Source: Clostridium culturomicium (GTDB lineage: Bacteria; Bacillota; Clostridia; Clostridiales; Clostridiaceae). Taken from it: DNA of 64,000 nt. Of the stretch, positions 9,057 through 17,604 are shown piece by piece. The DNA is taken from assembly GCF_000821305.1 (NCBI RefSeq), contig NZ_CCXK01000017.1, positions 250,159 to 314,158 on the forward strand, in the 5' to 3' direction. The notes below the pieces were generated by a model, which searched no databases, was not told the DNA's origin, and was given only the letters and a program-made list of their open reading frames with translations. Position numbers and translations under genes: made by a program. Within the stretch, counting starts at the first letter, position 1. The number at the start of each line of letters is the position of its first letter.

Positions 9057-9126
9057 AAAAGATAGATCATTTTAACAGACCCCTGTCAAGTAGACAGGGG
9101 GACTGTTAATGTAAGATCTATCTTTT
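9057..9126. terminator. Large bidirectional terminator hairpin
   Basis: The outer stem AAAAGATAGATC (9057-9068) pairs with GATCTATCTTTT (9115-9126) and an inner CCCCTGTC/GACAGGGG stem lies at about 9080-9100. It separates the convergent DUF1540 and surface-lipoprotein genes. Confidence 0.85.
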
Positions 9127-11201
9127 TATTTATTGGATGTTGGAGGAGGAGGATTCCCATTACCATTATTTCCGCCAGGCATTTTTCCACTTTGACCTCC
9201 CATACCGCCATTCATACCTTGACCATTTCCATAGATTAAACTTGTCATTTTAATGGATTGTGTTTCTGATCCCAGTGTCAATGTATAGGTCTCTCCAGTT
9301 TTTATTTCTGGTGTACTTATGACAACAGAATTATATTGTTTTCCAGGTTCAAATGAAGCAAGAAGGGTTCCTTTGTTGTCACTTATGGATACAAGACCAT
9401 TTTGATTAGTTGAAGAAGTGTATAGAATTGAACCTTGAGTAGAAGTGCTTCCAAAGTTCATTGCCATACCACTAGAACCAGTTGCAATAAAAATACCTCC
9501 AGTGATTTCTCCAGTACCGTCATAGTCTAAAGCTCCATTGCCATTATCAGATGGTCCAGATACATAGGTTTCACCACCGGATATACACACGCCACCATTA
9601 GCATCTATGCCGTCTCCACTTGCATTAATTATTGTTTTACCACCAGAAATCTTAATGAAAACGTTGCTGTTAGAATTAAAGGAATTCTCTCCAGGTCTTC
9701 CATTTAAAGAAGAGTTGTCATTTCCACCAGCTGCATTAAGTCCATCATCCCTTGAAGTAAGATTAATGGAGCCTCCAGAAATTTCAATGTTTTGCCCTTC
9801 AATGCCCTCATAGCTTTTTGAAATTGTAATGGTGCCATTTGTAATTTTAACGTCACTATTACCATGGATTCCGTCATCACCAGAGCTTATGTTGAAGGTT
9901 CCATTATTAATGTATATATTAGTGTTGCTATGAATGGAGTCGTCTGAGGAATCAATTGTGAAGGCTCCGTCGTTAATTAAGATACTTCCATCTGATTTAA
10001 CTCCCTTTGCACTAACTGTTGTATCTTCGGTAGTTTCTTGTGAAGATGTTGTATAATCATTAGGTTGAGCAGCATAATACGGTGGTGTTTGTACTTCATT
10101 ATTTTGAGTATCAGTTGGTAATTTTTGAGAAGCACTGGTAGACATGTCAGGAGCTGCATTTGGATCTGCTAAACTATTTGGAGGTTGTGAATTGTTAGAA
10201 TTAAAGATGTTATCTGAAGAGGGTGGGGTACCAGGTCTAGTACCTTTATCCCATTTTCCCCAGTTCTCATTTGCATTACCATTTGAGTCTGTGTTGGCAT
10301 TAGCACTACCACCACCAGTAGTTAAGTTAAACGTTCCGCTATCAATCTGAACCAAGGAGGCTCCATCAATACCATCATAAGTTGCATTTATATCAAATGA
10401 ACCACCAGCAATATAAACAAAACCAAGGTTGATTTCATCAGAATTTTCGCTATGAATTCCATCTTTACCTGAATTAATATTAAAGGTTCCTTCTGCAATT
10501 CTTACGCTATCTTTACCTTGAATACCATGGCTGGTAGCGGTTATATTATAGTTTCCGCTGGTAAAAACTAAATCATCCTTAGAAACAATTCCATGTCCAT
10601 AGGCAGCATTAACTGTAAGAGTTCCAAGTCCATTTAAGGTTAAATCATCCTTTGAGTAAATCACAGAATCAATATTATTATCATCTATAGCTACAAATTC
10701 GTCTTTGTTTGAAAGGACGTTTTCACTATCCTTTTCTAGAGTTACAAAGACTTTATCTGCTTGTTTTATATAAAGTGGAGCACTAGTATTACAATTTATG
10801 GTGACACCATTTAAAACAAGCTGAATTTTATCAGTTTTTTCTGCATCAACAATGATTTGCCCGTTTGAGAGAGAACCTGAAATAACATAGGTTCCTTCAT
10901 CGGTAATAGTAATAATGTTATTATCAATGGATACAGCATTGGAATCACAGTCAATATTGTTGTCTGAAAGCTTTATTTCAATGTAATCAGTATTACTATA
11001 TCCAATTTCTTTATCACGATTTGAAAACATATCTTCTAATGAAACTCCAACGGTATCTGATAGCAGAGATGTCGTTTTTGAAGAGTCATTGGTACCTAAG
11101 GCTGAATTATCCGTAGAAGTTTTATTTCGATCACAGCCGGTAGAAAGACTTGTAGTTATAGAAAGAGCTAGAATAATAGACATTAGTTTTTTTCTATTCA
11201 T
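9126..11201 (-). CDS. Beta-helix carbohydrate-binding lipoprotein (Cthe_2159 type)
   Basis: A ~691-residue exported lipoprotein: MNRKKLMSIILALSITTS is a signal peptide ending in the lipobox STGC. Residues ~70-640 are made of repeating strand units such as DGIHSE, DGIDGA, DGIHGNSDVKI and DGIDANGGVCISGG, the pattern of the Cthe_2159 family (parallel beta-helix, reported to bind acidic or cellulosic polysaccharides). A Ser/Pro/Asn-rich low-complexity insert interrupts the helix, and the tail is Gly/Asn/Pro-rich. The start at 11201 is chosen over longer options because AAAGGAG lies 8-9 bases before it and the signal peptide then begins correctly. It ends a leftward operon with DUF4956 and VTC proteins, a partnership seen in many Firmicutes. 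Confidence 0.87.
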   Translation of the reverse strand: MNRKKLMSIILALSITTSLSTGCDRNKTSTDNSALGTNDSSKTTSLLSDTVGVSLEDMFSNRDKEIGYSNTDYIEIKLSDNNIDCDSNAVSIDNNIITITDEGTYVISGSLSNGQIIVDAEKTDKIQLVLNGVTINCNTSAPLYIKQADKVFVTLEKDSENVLSNKDEFVAIDDNNIDSVIYSKDDLTLNGLGTLTVNAAYGHGIVSKDDLVFTSGNYNITATSHGIQGKDSVRIAEGTFNINSGKDGIHSENSDEINLGFVYIAGGSFDINATYDGIDGASLVQIDSGTFNLTTGGGSANANTDSNGNANENWGKWDKGTRPGTPPSSDNIFNSNNSQPPNSLADPNAAPDMSTSASQKLPTDTQNNEVQTPPYYAAQPNDYTTSSQETTEDTTVSAKGVKSDGSILINDGAFTIDSSDDSIHSNTNIYINNGTFNISSGDDGIHGNSDVKITNGTITISKSYEGIEGQNIEISGGSINLTSRDDGLNAAGGNDNSSLNGRPGENSFNSNSNVFIKISGGKTIINASGDGIDANGGVCISGGETYVSGPSDNGNGALDYDGTGEITGGIFIATGSSGMAMNFGSTSTQGSILYTSSTNQNGLVSISDNKGTLLASFEPGKQYNSVVISTPEIKTGETYTLTLGSETQSIKMTSLIYGNGQGMNGGMGGQSGKMPGGNNGNGNPPPPTSNK

Positions 11202-11214
11202 GAATGATACTCCT

Positions 11215-11910
11215 TTAAAGTTCATAACTGCTGTTTTCTTGTATGGATGAGCTGATTTCCAGATTTCCATTGCGGCAACGTAGCTCATCAATGAATTTCT
11301 TTTCATCAGTGGACTTATTCAAGGTTAAATGATAAGTAAGTTTAAAAAGACTTCCCATATTTGTGGTTTTTACACGTATAAGCTCATAGTTAGATGTATA
11401 TTTTTCAAGCAAATCAGTGAAAACTTCAGTGTAATTTAAATTTTCTGGAATGGTTATATCCATAGTTCTATCCAAGTGACCATGTTTTTTTTCACCTAAT
11501 CCGATTTTTACATAAAGAATATTGATAAGTCCAAGAATTACCGCAAATAAGAGTCCATAAGAAAGGTATCCCATTCCTGTTATTAGACCTGCACCCATTG
11601 CAAGAAAGATTGCACCTATTTCTTTGGCTGTACCAGGGACAGAACGGAAACGAACAAGGCTGAAGGAACCCGCAACGGCTACACCGGCGCCGATGTTCCC
11701 ATTAACCATCATAATAATTACGCATACAATGGCTGGAAGCATAGCAAGAGTAACTACGAAGCTTTTAGTATATTTGCTTTTATAGGTATATACAAAGGAC
11801 AGAAGCAACCCAATGAAAAGGGCTGTCCCTATACATAAAAGAAAATTTGATGGCGAAATAACTGTTTGAGTAGATGTATCAAAAACACCTCTAAATAAAT
11901 TGTTAAGCAA
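11215..11910 (-). CDS. DUF4956 membrane protein
   Basis: A 231-residue protein with about four membrane segments in the first 150 residues (FLLCIGTALFIGLLLSFVY, VVTLAMLPAIVCVIIMMV, IFLAMGAGLITGMGYL, LLFAVILGLINILYV), a conserved central RFRSVPGTAKEIGAIF motif and a soluble C-terminal domain. This matches DUF4956, which is regularly encoded beside VTC-domain proteins and surface beta-helix or CotH proteins. Its role is not established; it may form the membrane part of a polymer synthesis or transfer system. Its start overlaps the VTC gene by 8 bases and its stop is 13 bases before the lipoprotein start, so the three are translationally coupled. Confidence 0.87.
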   Translation of the reverse strand: MLNNLFRGVFDTSTQTVISPSNFLLCIGTALFIGLLLSFVYTYKSKYTKSFVVTLAMLPAIVCVIIMMVNGNIGAGVAVAGSFSLVRFRSVPGTAKEIGAIFLAMGAGLITGMGYLSYGLLFAVILGLINILYVKIGLGEKKHGHLDRTMDITIPENLNYTEVFTDLLEKYTSNYELIRVKTTNMGSLFKLTYHLTLNKSTDEKKFIDELRCRNGNLEISSSIQENSSYEL

Positions 11911-12622
11911 CTTTAATCCCTCCTAAAAGTTTTGGTAAAATTAATGTTTTATAAGCATTACCGTATTTAGAAAATGAAGTTTTATATAACTTATTTTCAC
12001 TTAAAAAATTTGTCAGCCATAGTGGTATTCCCATAGAGGTTTTAATCTCTAAAAGTACCATGTCATCGGCTAGCAGAGAAGAGCCATAAGTTCCAGCTTT
12101 TAAATTCAAATCATAATCCCTGCATAAAATATTTTCATCAAAGGTCATTCTAAAGTTTGAATCATTTTTACTAAAAAAGGCCTTCCTCTCATAGGACATA
12201 AATAATGATGGTTCCAAGCTTTGATAAAATTTAAAAAAATAATCTATTTCTTTAGTTATCTGACCTTCGATGGGTGGGTGTATTCCATCTATAAGATAAT
12301 TCATTGCTTCCGCTTCAACTAGAGATATGCGGCGTTTATAAACTACACTGTTATATTTCTTTTTTAATTCTACAAACACTGTGGTCTCTGAAGTAGCAAT
12401 CCCATAGCTGCGGATACGGAGTTTTTCTTTATATAAGGGCTTCTCATTAGAGCGCAGAATCAATATTTTATTCGGTGTATCAAAGTAAATATTGCATATG
12501 GTGCTTCTTCCAAATTGGTCGGGTTCCATATAGTCGTTCATTACTCTGAGTAAAAGTTTTTGTTGATCTCTGGTGATAAGATATTTAAGCTCATATCTTT
12601 TAAAAACATTTTGATACTTCAT
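11903..12622 (-). CDS. VTC-domain polyphosphate polymerase-like protein
   Basis: A 239-residue soluble protein with the VTC tunnel-domain motifs in order: FKRYELKYLI (residues 7-16), NIYFDTPN, EKLRIRSYG, TVFVELKKK, VVYKRR, FRMTFDENI and VLLEIKTSMGIPLW. The charged Arg/Lys/Glu residues on these strands line the catalytic tunnel of yeast Vtc4, which makes polyphosphate from ATP. Bacterial homologues sit with DUF4956 proteins and their product is unproven. It is the first gene of the leftward operon, with direct repeats upstream that may be the target of the neighbouring response regulator. Confidence 0.88.
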   Translation of the reverse strand: MKYQNVFKRYELKYLITRDQQKLLLRVMNDYMEPDQFGRSTICNIYFDTPNKILILRSNEKPLYKEKLRIRSYGIATSETTVFVELKKKYNSVVYKRRISLVEAEAMNYLIDGIHPPIEGQITKEIDYFFKFYQSLEPSLFMSYERKAFFSKNDSNFRMTFDENILCRDYDLNLKAGTYGSSLLADDMVLLEIKTSMGIPLWLTNFLSENKLYKTSFSKYGNAYKTLILPKLLGGIKVA

Positions 12623-12666
12623 AATTTAATACCTCCTTTAAGTTATAAATTAATTATAGAAAGGAA

Positions 12667-12706
12667 AACTTAAGTGAACTTAAAAAAGTTATTAAAGTTT
12701 TAAGTT
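12667..12706 (-). promoter_or_regulatory. Direct repeats upstream of the VTC operon
   Basis: AACTTAA occurs at 12667-12673 and again at 12677-12683, exactly one helical turn apart, and its inverse TTAAGTT lies at 12700-12706. Tandem half-sites with 10-11 bp period are the usual target of OmpR/PhoB-type regulators such as the one encoded at 14046-14720. Assignment is by position and pattern only. Confidence 0.4.
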
Positions 12707-12742
12707 GAAAATTTTTAGGTATTTAGTTTTTTAAACAAGAAA

Positions 12743-12800
12743 AGAACAAGTAATTAAAAATGCTTCTACTTAATAGAGTAGCTTTTTAATTACTTGTTCT
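12743..12800 (-). terminator. Hairpin between histidine kinase and VTC operon
   Basis: The 18-base arm at 12743-12760 is perfectly complementary to 12783-12800 and encloses a second stem (CTTCTACT/AGAGTAG). It lies just after the kinase stop, so the two-component genes and the surface operon are probably separate transcripts. A modest T-rich tail follows in the leftward direction. Confidence 0.7.
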
Positions 12801-12825
12801 AAAATGGGGAATTTTTAATCTGAAA

Positions 12826-14049
12826 TTAAAATTTAACTGTTATTACTATGGATTTTCCATCTGAACTTGCTGCTGAAATTGTACCTTTATGAGAAGTTAC
12901 AATTGCTTTTGCAATGGAAAGTCCGATACCATAGCCGCCATTAGCGCTATTTCTTGAAGCATCACCTCGATAGAATCTTTCAAAGAGTATATCTAGGTTA
13001 CCTTTTTCAATAGAGTTTGTAGAATTATATAAGGATAGAAGTGTTTTACGACCTTGTCTTTTTAAAGTTAGATTAATCTTGCCTGCTTCATCTGAATATT
13101 TCATTGCATTTTCTAAAAGTATAGATACAAGCTGTCGTAAAGATTGTTCATTTCCCTTAAAGGATAGATTTTTTTCTATATCAATATCAAATGTTTTATG
13201 TTGATTTTCAGCCATTACATAGAAAGGCTCACAAGCTTCACTTATTGCATCGGATAAAGAAAAGTCTGTTATTAATTGTTTATTGTTTTCTTCATCCATT
13301 CTAGAGAGAGTTACTAAGTCTGAGGTTAGGGTGGAAAGCCTTTGTACTTGATTTCTAATACTTTTTGTCCATTGATTTTCACCTTTTTCTAATTCTAAAA
13401 TTTCAATATTAGCATTAATGATTGTAAGGGGAGTTTTAAGTTCATGCCCCGCATCAGTAATAAATCTTTTTTGCTTTTCATAGCTTTCAGCTACTGGTTT
13501 TACTATTCGTTTGGAAAGGATTAGAACTAGAATAAATACTAAAAACATTCCTGTCAATCCAACTAAGATACTGTTAAAAAGAAAACTATAAAAGGTGTCA
13601 AGGTCACGTTTGCAATCAATGAAAATAAGAAGTGAACCATTATCAGTGTCAAGTCTTCCATATTTATATATGTCAATAAATCCAGAGGCTTTATCCTTGA
13701 AATAGGCATGTGAAGCAAGTTCTTCTGCCATAGTAGTAGAAACAGCAGCTATATTTTCAGTATTTAAAGCAATAACTTCTCCATCTTTATTAGTTATGGC
13801 GGAAAAATATCGAGTGGAAAAGGGGACCTCAGGTGACATTTCTGGAGGCATTGGCTTAAATCCGTCATGATTTTTTTTCTTCATTGGAAAGGTTCCGCCA
13901 TTTTCTATTAGAATATTTAAAATCACATCCGAATTTTCGTTTATGTTTTGAAAGTTGGAAATATTAATGGCTGCGATGAGAAGTGTTAACACTATAAATA
14001 AGGAAGCCATAGCAATAGCAATAAATTTACGTCTAAGAGTATAAATCAT
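12826..14049 (-). CDS. Sensor histidine kinase
   Basis: A 407-residue membrane kinase. Membrane segments lie at about residues 9-30 and 159-180 and enclose an extracytoplasmic sensor region of ~125 residues without a recognised fold. The H box is DAGHELKTPLTI (phosphorylated His202), the N box LLENAMKYSD, the G box NGGYGIGLSIAKAIV. The ATG overlaps the stop of the response-regulator gene by 4 bases. The surface-polymer operon directly downstream on the same strand is the most likely target of the pair. Confidence 0.93.
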   Translation of the reverse strand: MIYTLRRKFIAIAMASLFIVLTLLIAAINISNFQNINENSDVILNILIENGGTFPMKKKNHDGFKPMPPEMSPEVPFSTRYFSAITNKDGEVIALNTENIAAVSTTMAEELASHAYFKDKASGFIDIYKYGRLDTDNGSLLIFIDCKRDLDTFYSFLFNSILVGLTGMFLVFILVLILSKRIVKPVAESYEKQKRFITDAGHELKTPLTIINANIEILELEKGENQWTKSIRNQVQRLSTLTSDLVTLSRMDEENNKQLITDFSLSDAISEACEPFYVMAENQHKTFDIDIEKNLSFKGNEQSLRQLVSILLENAMKYSDEAGKINLTLKRQGRKTLLSLYNSTNSIEKGNLDILFERFYRGDASRNSANGGYGIGLSIAKAIVTSHKGTISAASSDGKSIVITVKF

Positions 14050-14720
14050 AATACTGCCTCTAATGAATAGCCAATATTTCTTGAAGCTTTAATTTGAACC
14101 TTGGCATCTAAGGCTGTTAGTTTCTTTCTTAGATATGAAATATATACCCACACCACACTGATTTCTGCATCAGAATCATAACCCCAGATTTTTTCCAAAA
14201 ATCTATCTGTGGATATTAAATGGTTTGGATTAATCATCAACATTTCAAGGATTTGAAATTCCTTGTTGGCTAAACGAAAAGAACCTTTAGGTGAAGAAAG
14301 TTCAAAGGTGAGTCTATTTAAAGTAATATTCTCAAAGTTTATAATCATATCTGAAACATCACCTTGGCGTCTTGTCATTGCTCGTATACGTGCAAGAAGT
14401 TCTTTCATTGCAAAGGGTTTAGTTAAATAGTCATCAGCACCACTGTCAAGACCTAAAACTCTATCATCAATTTCACTTTTGGCAGTGAGCATAAGCACTG
14501 GTATATTGTTTCCTTGGGTGCGTAATTGCTTAAGGACAGTAAGTCCGTCTACTTTAGGCATCATTATATCAAGAATAACACCGTCATAATTTTCAGCTTC
14601 TAAATAATCTAAGGCATCCTGACCATTATAAACGGCATCTACAGAATAATTATTATGTTTAAGAATTGCCACTAAGGCATTTGAAAGTTCAATTTCATCT
14701 TCAGCTAACAATAGTCTCAT
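14046..14720 (-). CDS. OmpR/PhoB-family response regulator
   Basis: A 224-residue two-domain regulator. The receiver domain shows the acidic pair in LLLAEDE, the phospho-acceptor Asp51 in VILDIMMPKVDG, Thr in LMLTAK and Lys in DYLTKPF. The C-terminal winged helix (from about residue 125) contains ISTDRFLEKIWGY and VVWVYISYLRKKL. It is first in the two-gene transcript with its kinase. Direct repeats upstream of the VTC operon are candidate binding sites. Confidence 0.94.
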   Translation of the reverse strand: MRLLLAEDEIELSNALVAILKHNNYSVDAVYNGQDALDYLEAENYDGVILDIMMPKVDGLTVLKQLRTQGNNIPVLMLTAKSEIDDRVLGLDSGADDYLTKPFAMKELLARIRAMTRRQGDVSDMIINFENITLNRLTFELSSPKGSFRLANKEFQILEMLMINPNHLISTDRFLEKIWGYDSDAEISVVWVYISYLRKKLTALDAKVQIKASRNIGYSLEAVL

Positions 14721-15047
14721 AAAATCCCTCCTGAAAGTGATATTCCAAATCTAAAATTTAGTTTCACTAATTTAATTGAAGCATATTATCCTTAAATGTA
14801 GTTTAAATTTAAAAGTAGTATAAATCAAGGCATATAAAACCTATGTAATAAAAATTAATTAGTAAATCTTCAAAAACTATTAATAAAGAATTTGTAAATG
14901 ATAATGAGAATTAATGTTAGAATAAGGGTAAGACTAGCTTTCTTAACTTATAAAGTGTAGGTCTACGATTTAGTTATTGCTGATTTTTTTGAATAAAAGG
15001 GAAAGCTATAGAGAATGAAAGAAACATTTATGAAAGGAGTACAAAAT
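14721..15047. promoter_or_regulatory. Divergent intergenic region with a weak Fur-like site
   Basis: This 327-base gap separates the leftward two-component genes from rightward selO. It has no coding sequence that I can see. GATAATGAGAAT at 14900-14911 matches two adjacent GATAAT-type Fur hexamers, but the third hexamer (AATGTT) is poor, so a Fur role is uncertain. AAAGGAG just before 15048 is the selO ribosome binding site. Confidence 0.3.
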
Positions 15048-16502
15048 ATGAGAGATTTTGGATTTGAATTTAATAATAGTTATACTGAATTACCAAAGAT
15101 ATTTTACACTAAGCAAAATCCAACACCGGTAAATTTACCTAAGCTGGTTGTAATGAACTATACACTTGCAAGGGAGTTAGGGTTGAATGCAGATGCACTA
15201 GCGGATGAGGCAGGGATAGATATACTTGCAGGAAATGCAATTCCCAGTGGTGCAAAGCCAATAGCTAAGGCTTATGGAGGGCATCAGTTTGGTCATTTTA
15301 CTATGCTTGGTGATGGTAGAAATATATTATTAGGTGAACAGATTACACCTAAGGGGGAAAGAATAGATATTGAGTTAAAGGGCTCGGGAAGAACACCTTA
15401 TTCAAGGGGTGGTGATGGAAGGGCAGCTTTAGGGCCAATGCTTAGAGAATATATAATAAGCGAAGCTATGGCAGGGTTAGGAATACCTACCACTAGAAGT
15501 CTTGCTGTAGTTACAACAGGGGAGAAAGTCGTAAGGGATGAATATCTTCAGGGCGCAATCCTAACTAGAACAGCTTTAAGCCATATTCGCGTTGGAACCT
15601 TTCAATTTGCAGCAGCTTGGGGGACCATTGATGATGTTAAAGCTTTGGCAGATTATACAATAGATAGACTTTTTAAGAATGTAAACAAGTGTGAGAATAA
15701 GTATGTTCATTTATTAAATGAAGTAATAAAAGGTCAAGCAAATCTTATAGCAAGGTGGCAGTTAGTTGGGTTTGTTCATGGTGTTATGAATACGGATAAC
15801 ATGACTATAAGTGGAGAAACCATTGATTATGGACCTTGTGCATTTATGGATAATTATGATCCTGCAACAGTGTTTAGCTCAATTGACAATCATGGCAGAT
15901 ATGCTTACGGTAATCAGCCTAATATTGGAGGATGGAATCTAGCAAGATTTGCTGAAACTTTGTTACCACTTTTGGATGATAATCAAGAAAAAGCTATAGA
16001 AATAGCTAAAGGAGCCATCTCAAATTATTATAAAGTTTTTGAAGATGCTTGGTATTCTGGTATGAGAAAAAAACTTGGATTATTTAATTCGGAAGAAAAA
16101 GATAAGTATTTAATTGAAGGTTTGCTTAGCATTATGAAAAAATATAAAGCTGATTACACAAATACTTTTATGGCATTAACTAAAGAAAAAATTGAAGACA
16201 CTGGACTTATTGGCATAGAAGACTTTGATTTGTGGTTGAATTTAAGGAGTGAACGACTTGAAAGGCAAGGAAAGTCAAAGGAAGAGGTAACTTCCTTGAT
16301 GAGAGAGAATAATCCAGCAGTGATACCTAGAAATCATAGGGTCGAAGAAGCTTTAACAGCTGCAGTAACTGAAGGTGATTTTGGTGTAATGGATAGATTG
16401 TTGGAGGTTTTAAAGAGGCCTTATGCATATACAAAGGAGCAGGAGGAGTATGCATTAGTTCCAGAGTTACAAGGCAGATACAGAACCTTCTGTGGGACTT
16501 GA
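15048..16502 (+). CDS. selO: Protein adenylyltransferase SelO (YdiU family)
   Basis: A 484-residue pseudokinase-fold enzyme that transfers AMP from ATP to Ser/Thr/Tyr of target proteins. Family blocks are visible: KAYGGHQFGHF, MLGDGRNILLGEQ, DIELKGSGRTPYSRGGDGRA, ALGPMLREYIISEAM, then MNTDNM and IDYGPCAFMDNYDP, which holds the metal-binding Asp. The C-terminus YRTFCGT keeps a cysteine where eukaryotic SelO has selenocysteine. Known targets in other bacteria include redox-linked metabolic enzymes. I use the ATG at 15048 because AAAGGAG lies 10 bases before it; the in-frame ATG at 15015 lacks a good site. It is a single-gene transcript. Confidence 0.93.
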   Translation: MRDFGFEFNNSYTELPKIFYTKQNPTPVNLPKLVVMNYTLARELGLNADALADEAGIDILAGNAIPSGAKPIAKAYGGHQFGHFTMLGDGRNILLGEQITPKGERIDIELKGSGRTPYSRGGDGRAALGPMLREYIISEAMAGLGIPTTRSLAVVTTGEKVVRDEYLQGAILTRTALSHIRVGTFQFAAAWGTIDDVKALADYTIDRLFKNVNKCENKYVHLLNEVIKGQANLIARWQLVGFVHGVMNTDNMTISGETIDYGPCAFMDNYDPATVFSSIDNHGRYAYGNQPNIGGWNLARFAETLLPLLDDNQEKAIEIAKGAISNYYKVFEDAWYSGMRKKLGLFNSEEKDKYLIEGLLSIMKKYKADYTNTFMALTKEKIEDTGLIGIEDFDLWLNLRSERLERQGKSKEEVTSLMRENNPAVIPRNHRVEEALTAAVTEGDFGVMDRLLEVLKRPYAYTKEQEEYALVPELQGRYRTFCGT

Positions 16503-16546
16503 TTTATTAAAGTTAACACAAGAAATTTAAATTTAATGTTCTAAAT

Positions 16547-16582
16547 AAAAAACGGCTAAACTTGAAATTAGCTGTTTTTTTA
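16547..16582 (+). terminator. Rho-independent terminator after selO
   Basis: AAAAAACGGCTAA (16547-16559) pairs with TTAGCTGTTTTTT (16568-16580) through an 8-base loop and ends in a T run. Confidence 0.88.
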
Positions 16583-16721
16583 TAAAATAAATTCATTTTA
16601 AACATTTCTTTAGTTATTAAGTTGTTATTTAGAAATAAGCTACACTATTTCGACTAAATAGGCTGTGAGAAGGGGGAAAAATTAATTTTATAAAATCGTA
16701 TTAAAATTTAGAATAGTTTTA

Positions 16722-16750
16722 TTGACTGATAATATTGAAAATGATATACT
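16722..16750 (+). promoter_or_regulatory. Sigma-A promoter of the IclR-ABC operon
   Basis: TTGACT (16722-16727) and TATACT (16745-16750) are separated by exactly 17 bases, each one mismatch from consensus. Transcription would start near 16757, about 55 bases before the TTG start of the IclR gene. Confidence 0.8.
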
Positions 16751-16778
16751 TTTTAAGAATTCTGTTACAAGAAATAAT

Positions 16779-16795
16779 ATTCCGTATAGCGGAAT
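16779..16795 (+). promoter_or_regulatory. IclR-type operator
   Basis: The palindrome ATTCCG-TATAG-CGGAAT lies ~28 bases after the -10 box and just before the ribosome binding site of the IclR gene. TTCCG/CGGAA inverted repeats are common IclR-family operators. The position inside the leader fits autorepression of the whole operon. Confidence 0.7.
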
Positions 16796-16811
16796 GAAAG
16801 GGGTGTTTTAG

Positions 16812-17546
16812 TTGTTAGAGAGAGCACTTAATACTTTAACTGTTTTAAGTGAAAATAAGAATGGGCTTTCAATATCAGAGCTTTCTGCAAAGCTTAACAT
16901 TCCGCCTAGTTCAATCCACAGGATTGTATCTGTGTTAAAGAAAAATAATTTTGTAATTCAAGATCCAGTTACAAAGAAGTATAAGATAGCGTATAAGGTT
17001 CTTAGTTTAGCACAAAATTTAACTTTTGAAGATAGTTTGATAGACAGTGCAAGACCTCATATGGATAAATTAGCTTCAGATATAGATAAGACCATATGCT
17101 TATGCATTATGGAGGAGGATAAGAATATCTGTATTGATTATGTGGAGAATAAGGATACGGCTTTGTTTAAAGTGAACAAGGGAATAGCAATGCCATTACA
17201 CGCCACATCAGCTGGAAAAGTATTTCATGCATATATGGATAAGTATATTGTTATGGAACAAATGAATAGCATAGCAATGAATCCAATTACACCTTACACA
17301 AAGACTGATTTAAATACCTACTTAAAAGAACTTGAAGAAATTAGGGTTAGTGGATATTCAATTTGTGATGAGGAGCTTCAGTTAGGAATACAGGGATTAG
17401 CATGCCCTATATTTGATATGAATAATAAGGTTGTTGCAGCTATATCTTTTACTGCCATAAAATCAGAAAATTTTATATGTGATAAATCAATAAATTTAGT
17501 TAAGGAAACAGCAAAGGCTATTTCGAAGGATTTAGGAAGCAGATAA
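16812..17546 (+). CDS. IclR-family transcriptional regulator
   Basis: A 244-residue regulator. The N-terminal winged helix reads LSISELSAKLNIPPSSIHRIVSVLKKNNFV; the C-terminal ~170 residues are the IclR ligand domain, with LHATSAGKVFHAYM and SGYSICDEELQLGIQGLACPIFD as signatures. The start is TTG at 16812, set by AAAGGGGTG a few bases upstream. It is the first gene of an operon with an ABC importer and a nucleoside phosphorylase, so it probably senses the imported compound or a breakdown product. A palindrome in its own leader suggests autoregulation. Confidence 0.92.
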   Translation: MLERALNTLTVLSENKNGLSISELSAKLNIPPSSIHRIVSVLKKNNFVIQDPVTKKYKIAYKVLSLAQNLTFEDSLIDSARPHMDKLASDIDKTICLCIMEEDKNICIDYVENKDTALFKVNKGIAMPLHATSAGKVFHAYMDKYIVMEQMNSIAMNPITPYTKTDLNTYLKELEEIRVSGYSICDEELQLGIQGLACPIFDMNNKVVAAISFTAIKSENFICDKSINLVKETAKAISKDLGSR

Positions 17547-17604
17547 AAGATAAAGGTAGGAAAGTTGGCTGTAAGCAATTTATAAACTTAAGGAGGGAAT
17601 ACAA

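Noticed and set aside
14900..14918. Fur box before selO
   Set aside because: Only two of three hexamers fit (GATAAT, GAGAAT) and the third is poor; the two boxes at feo and the heme operon are much better. Kept only as a low-confidence note.
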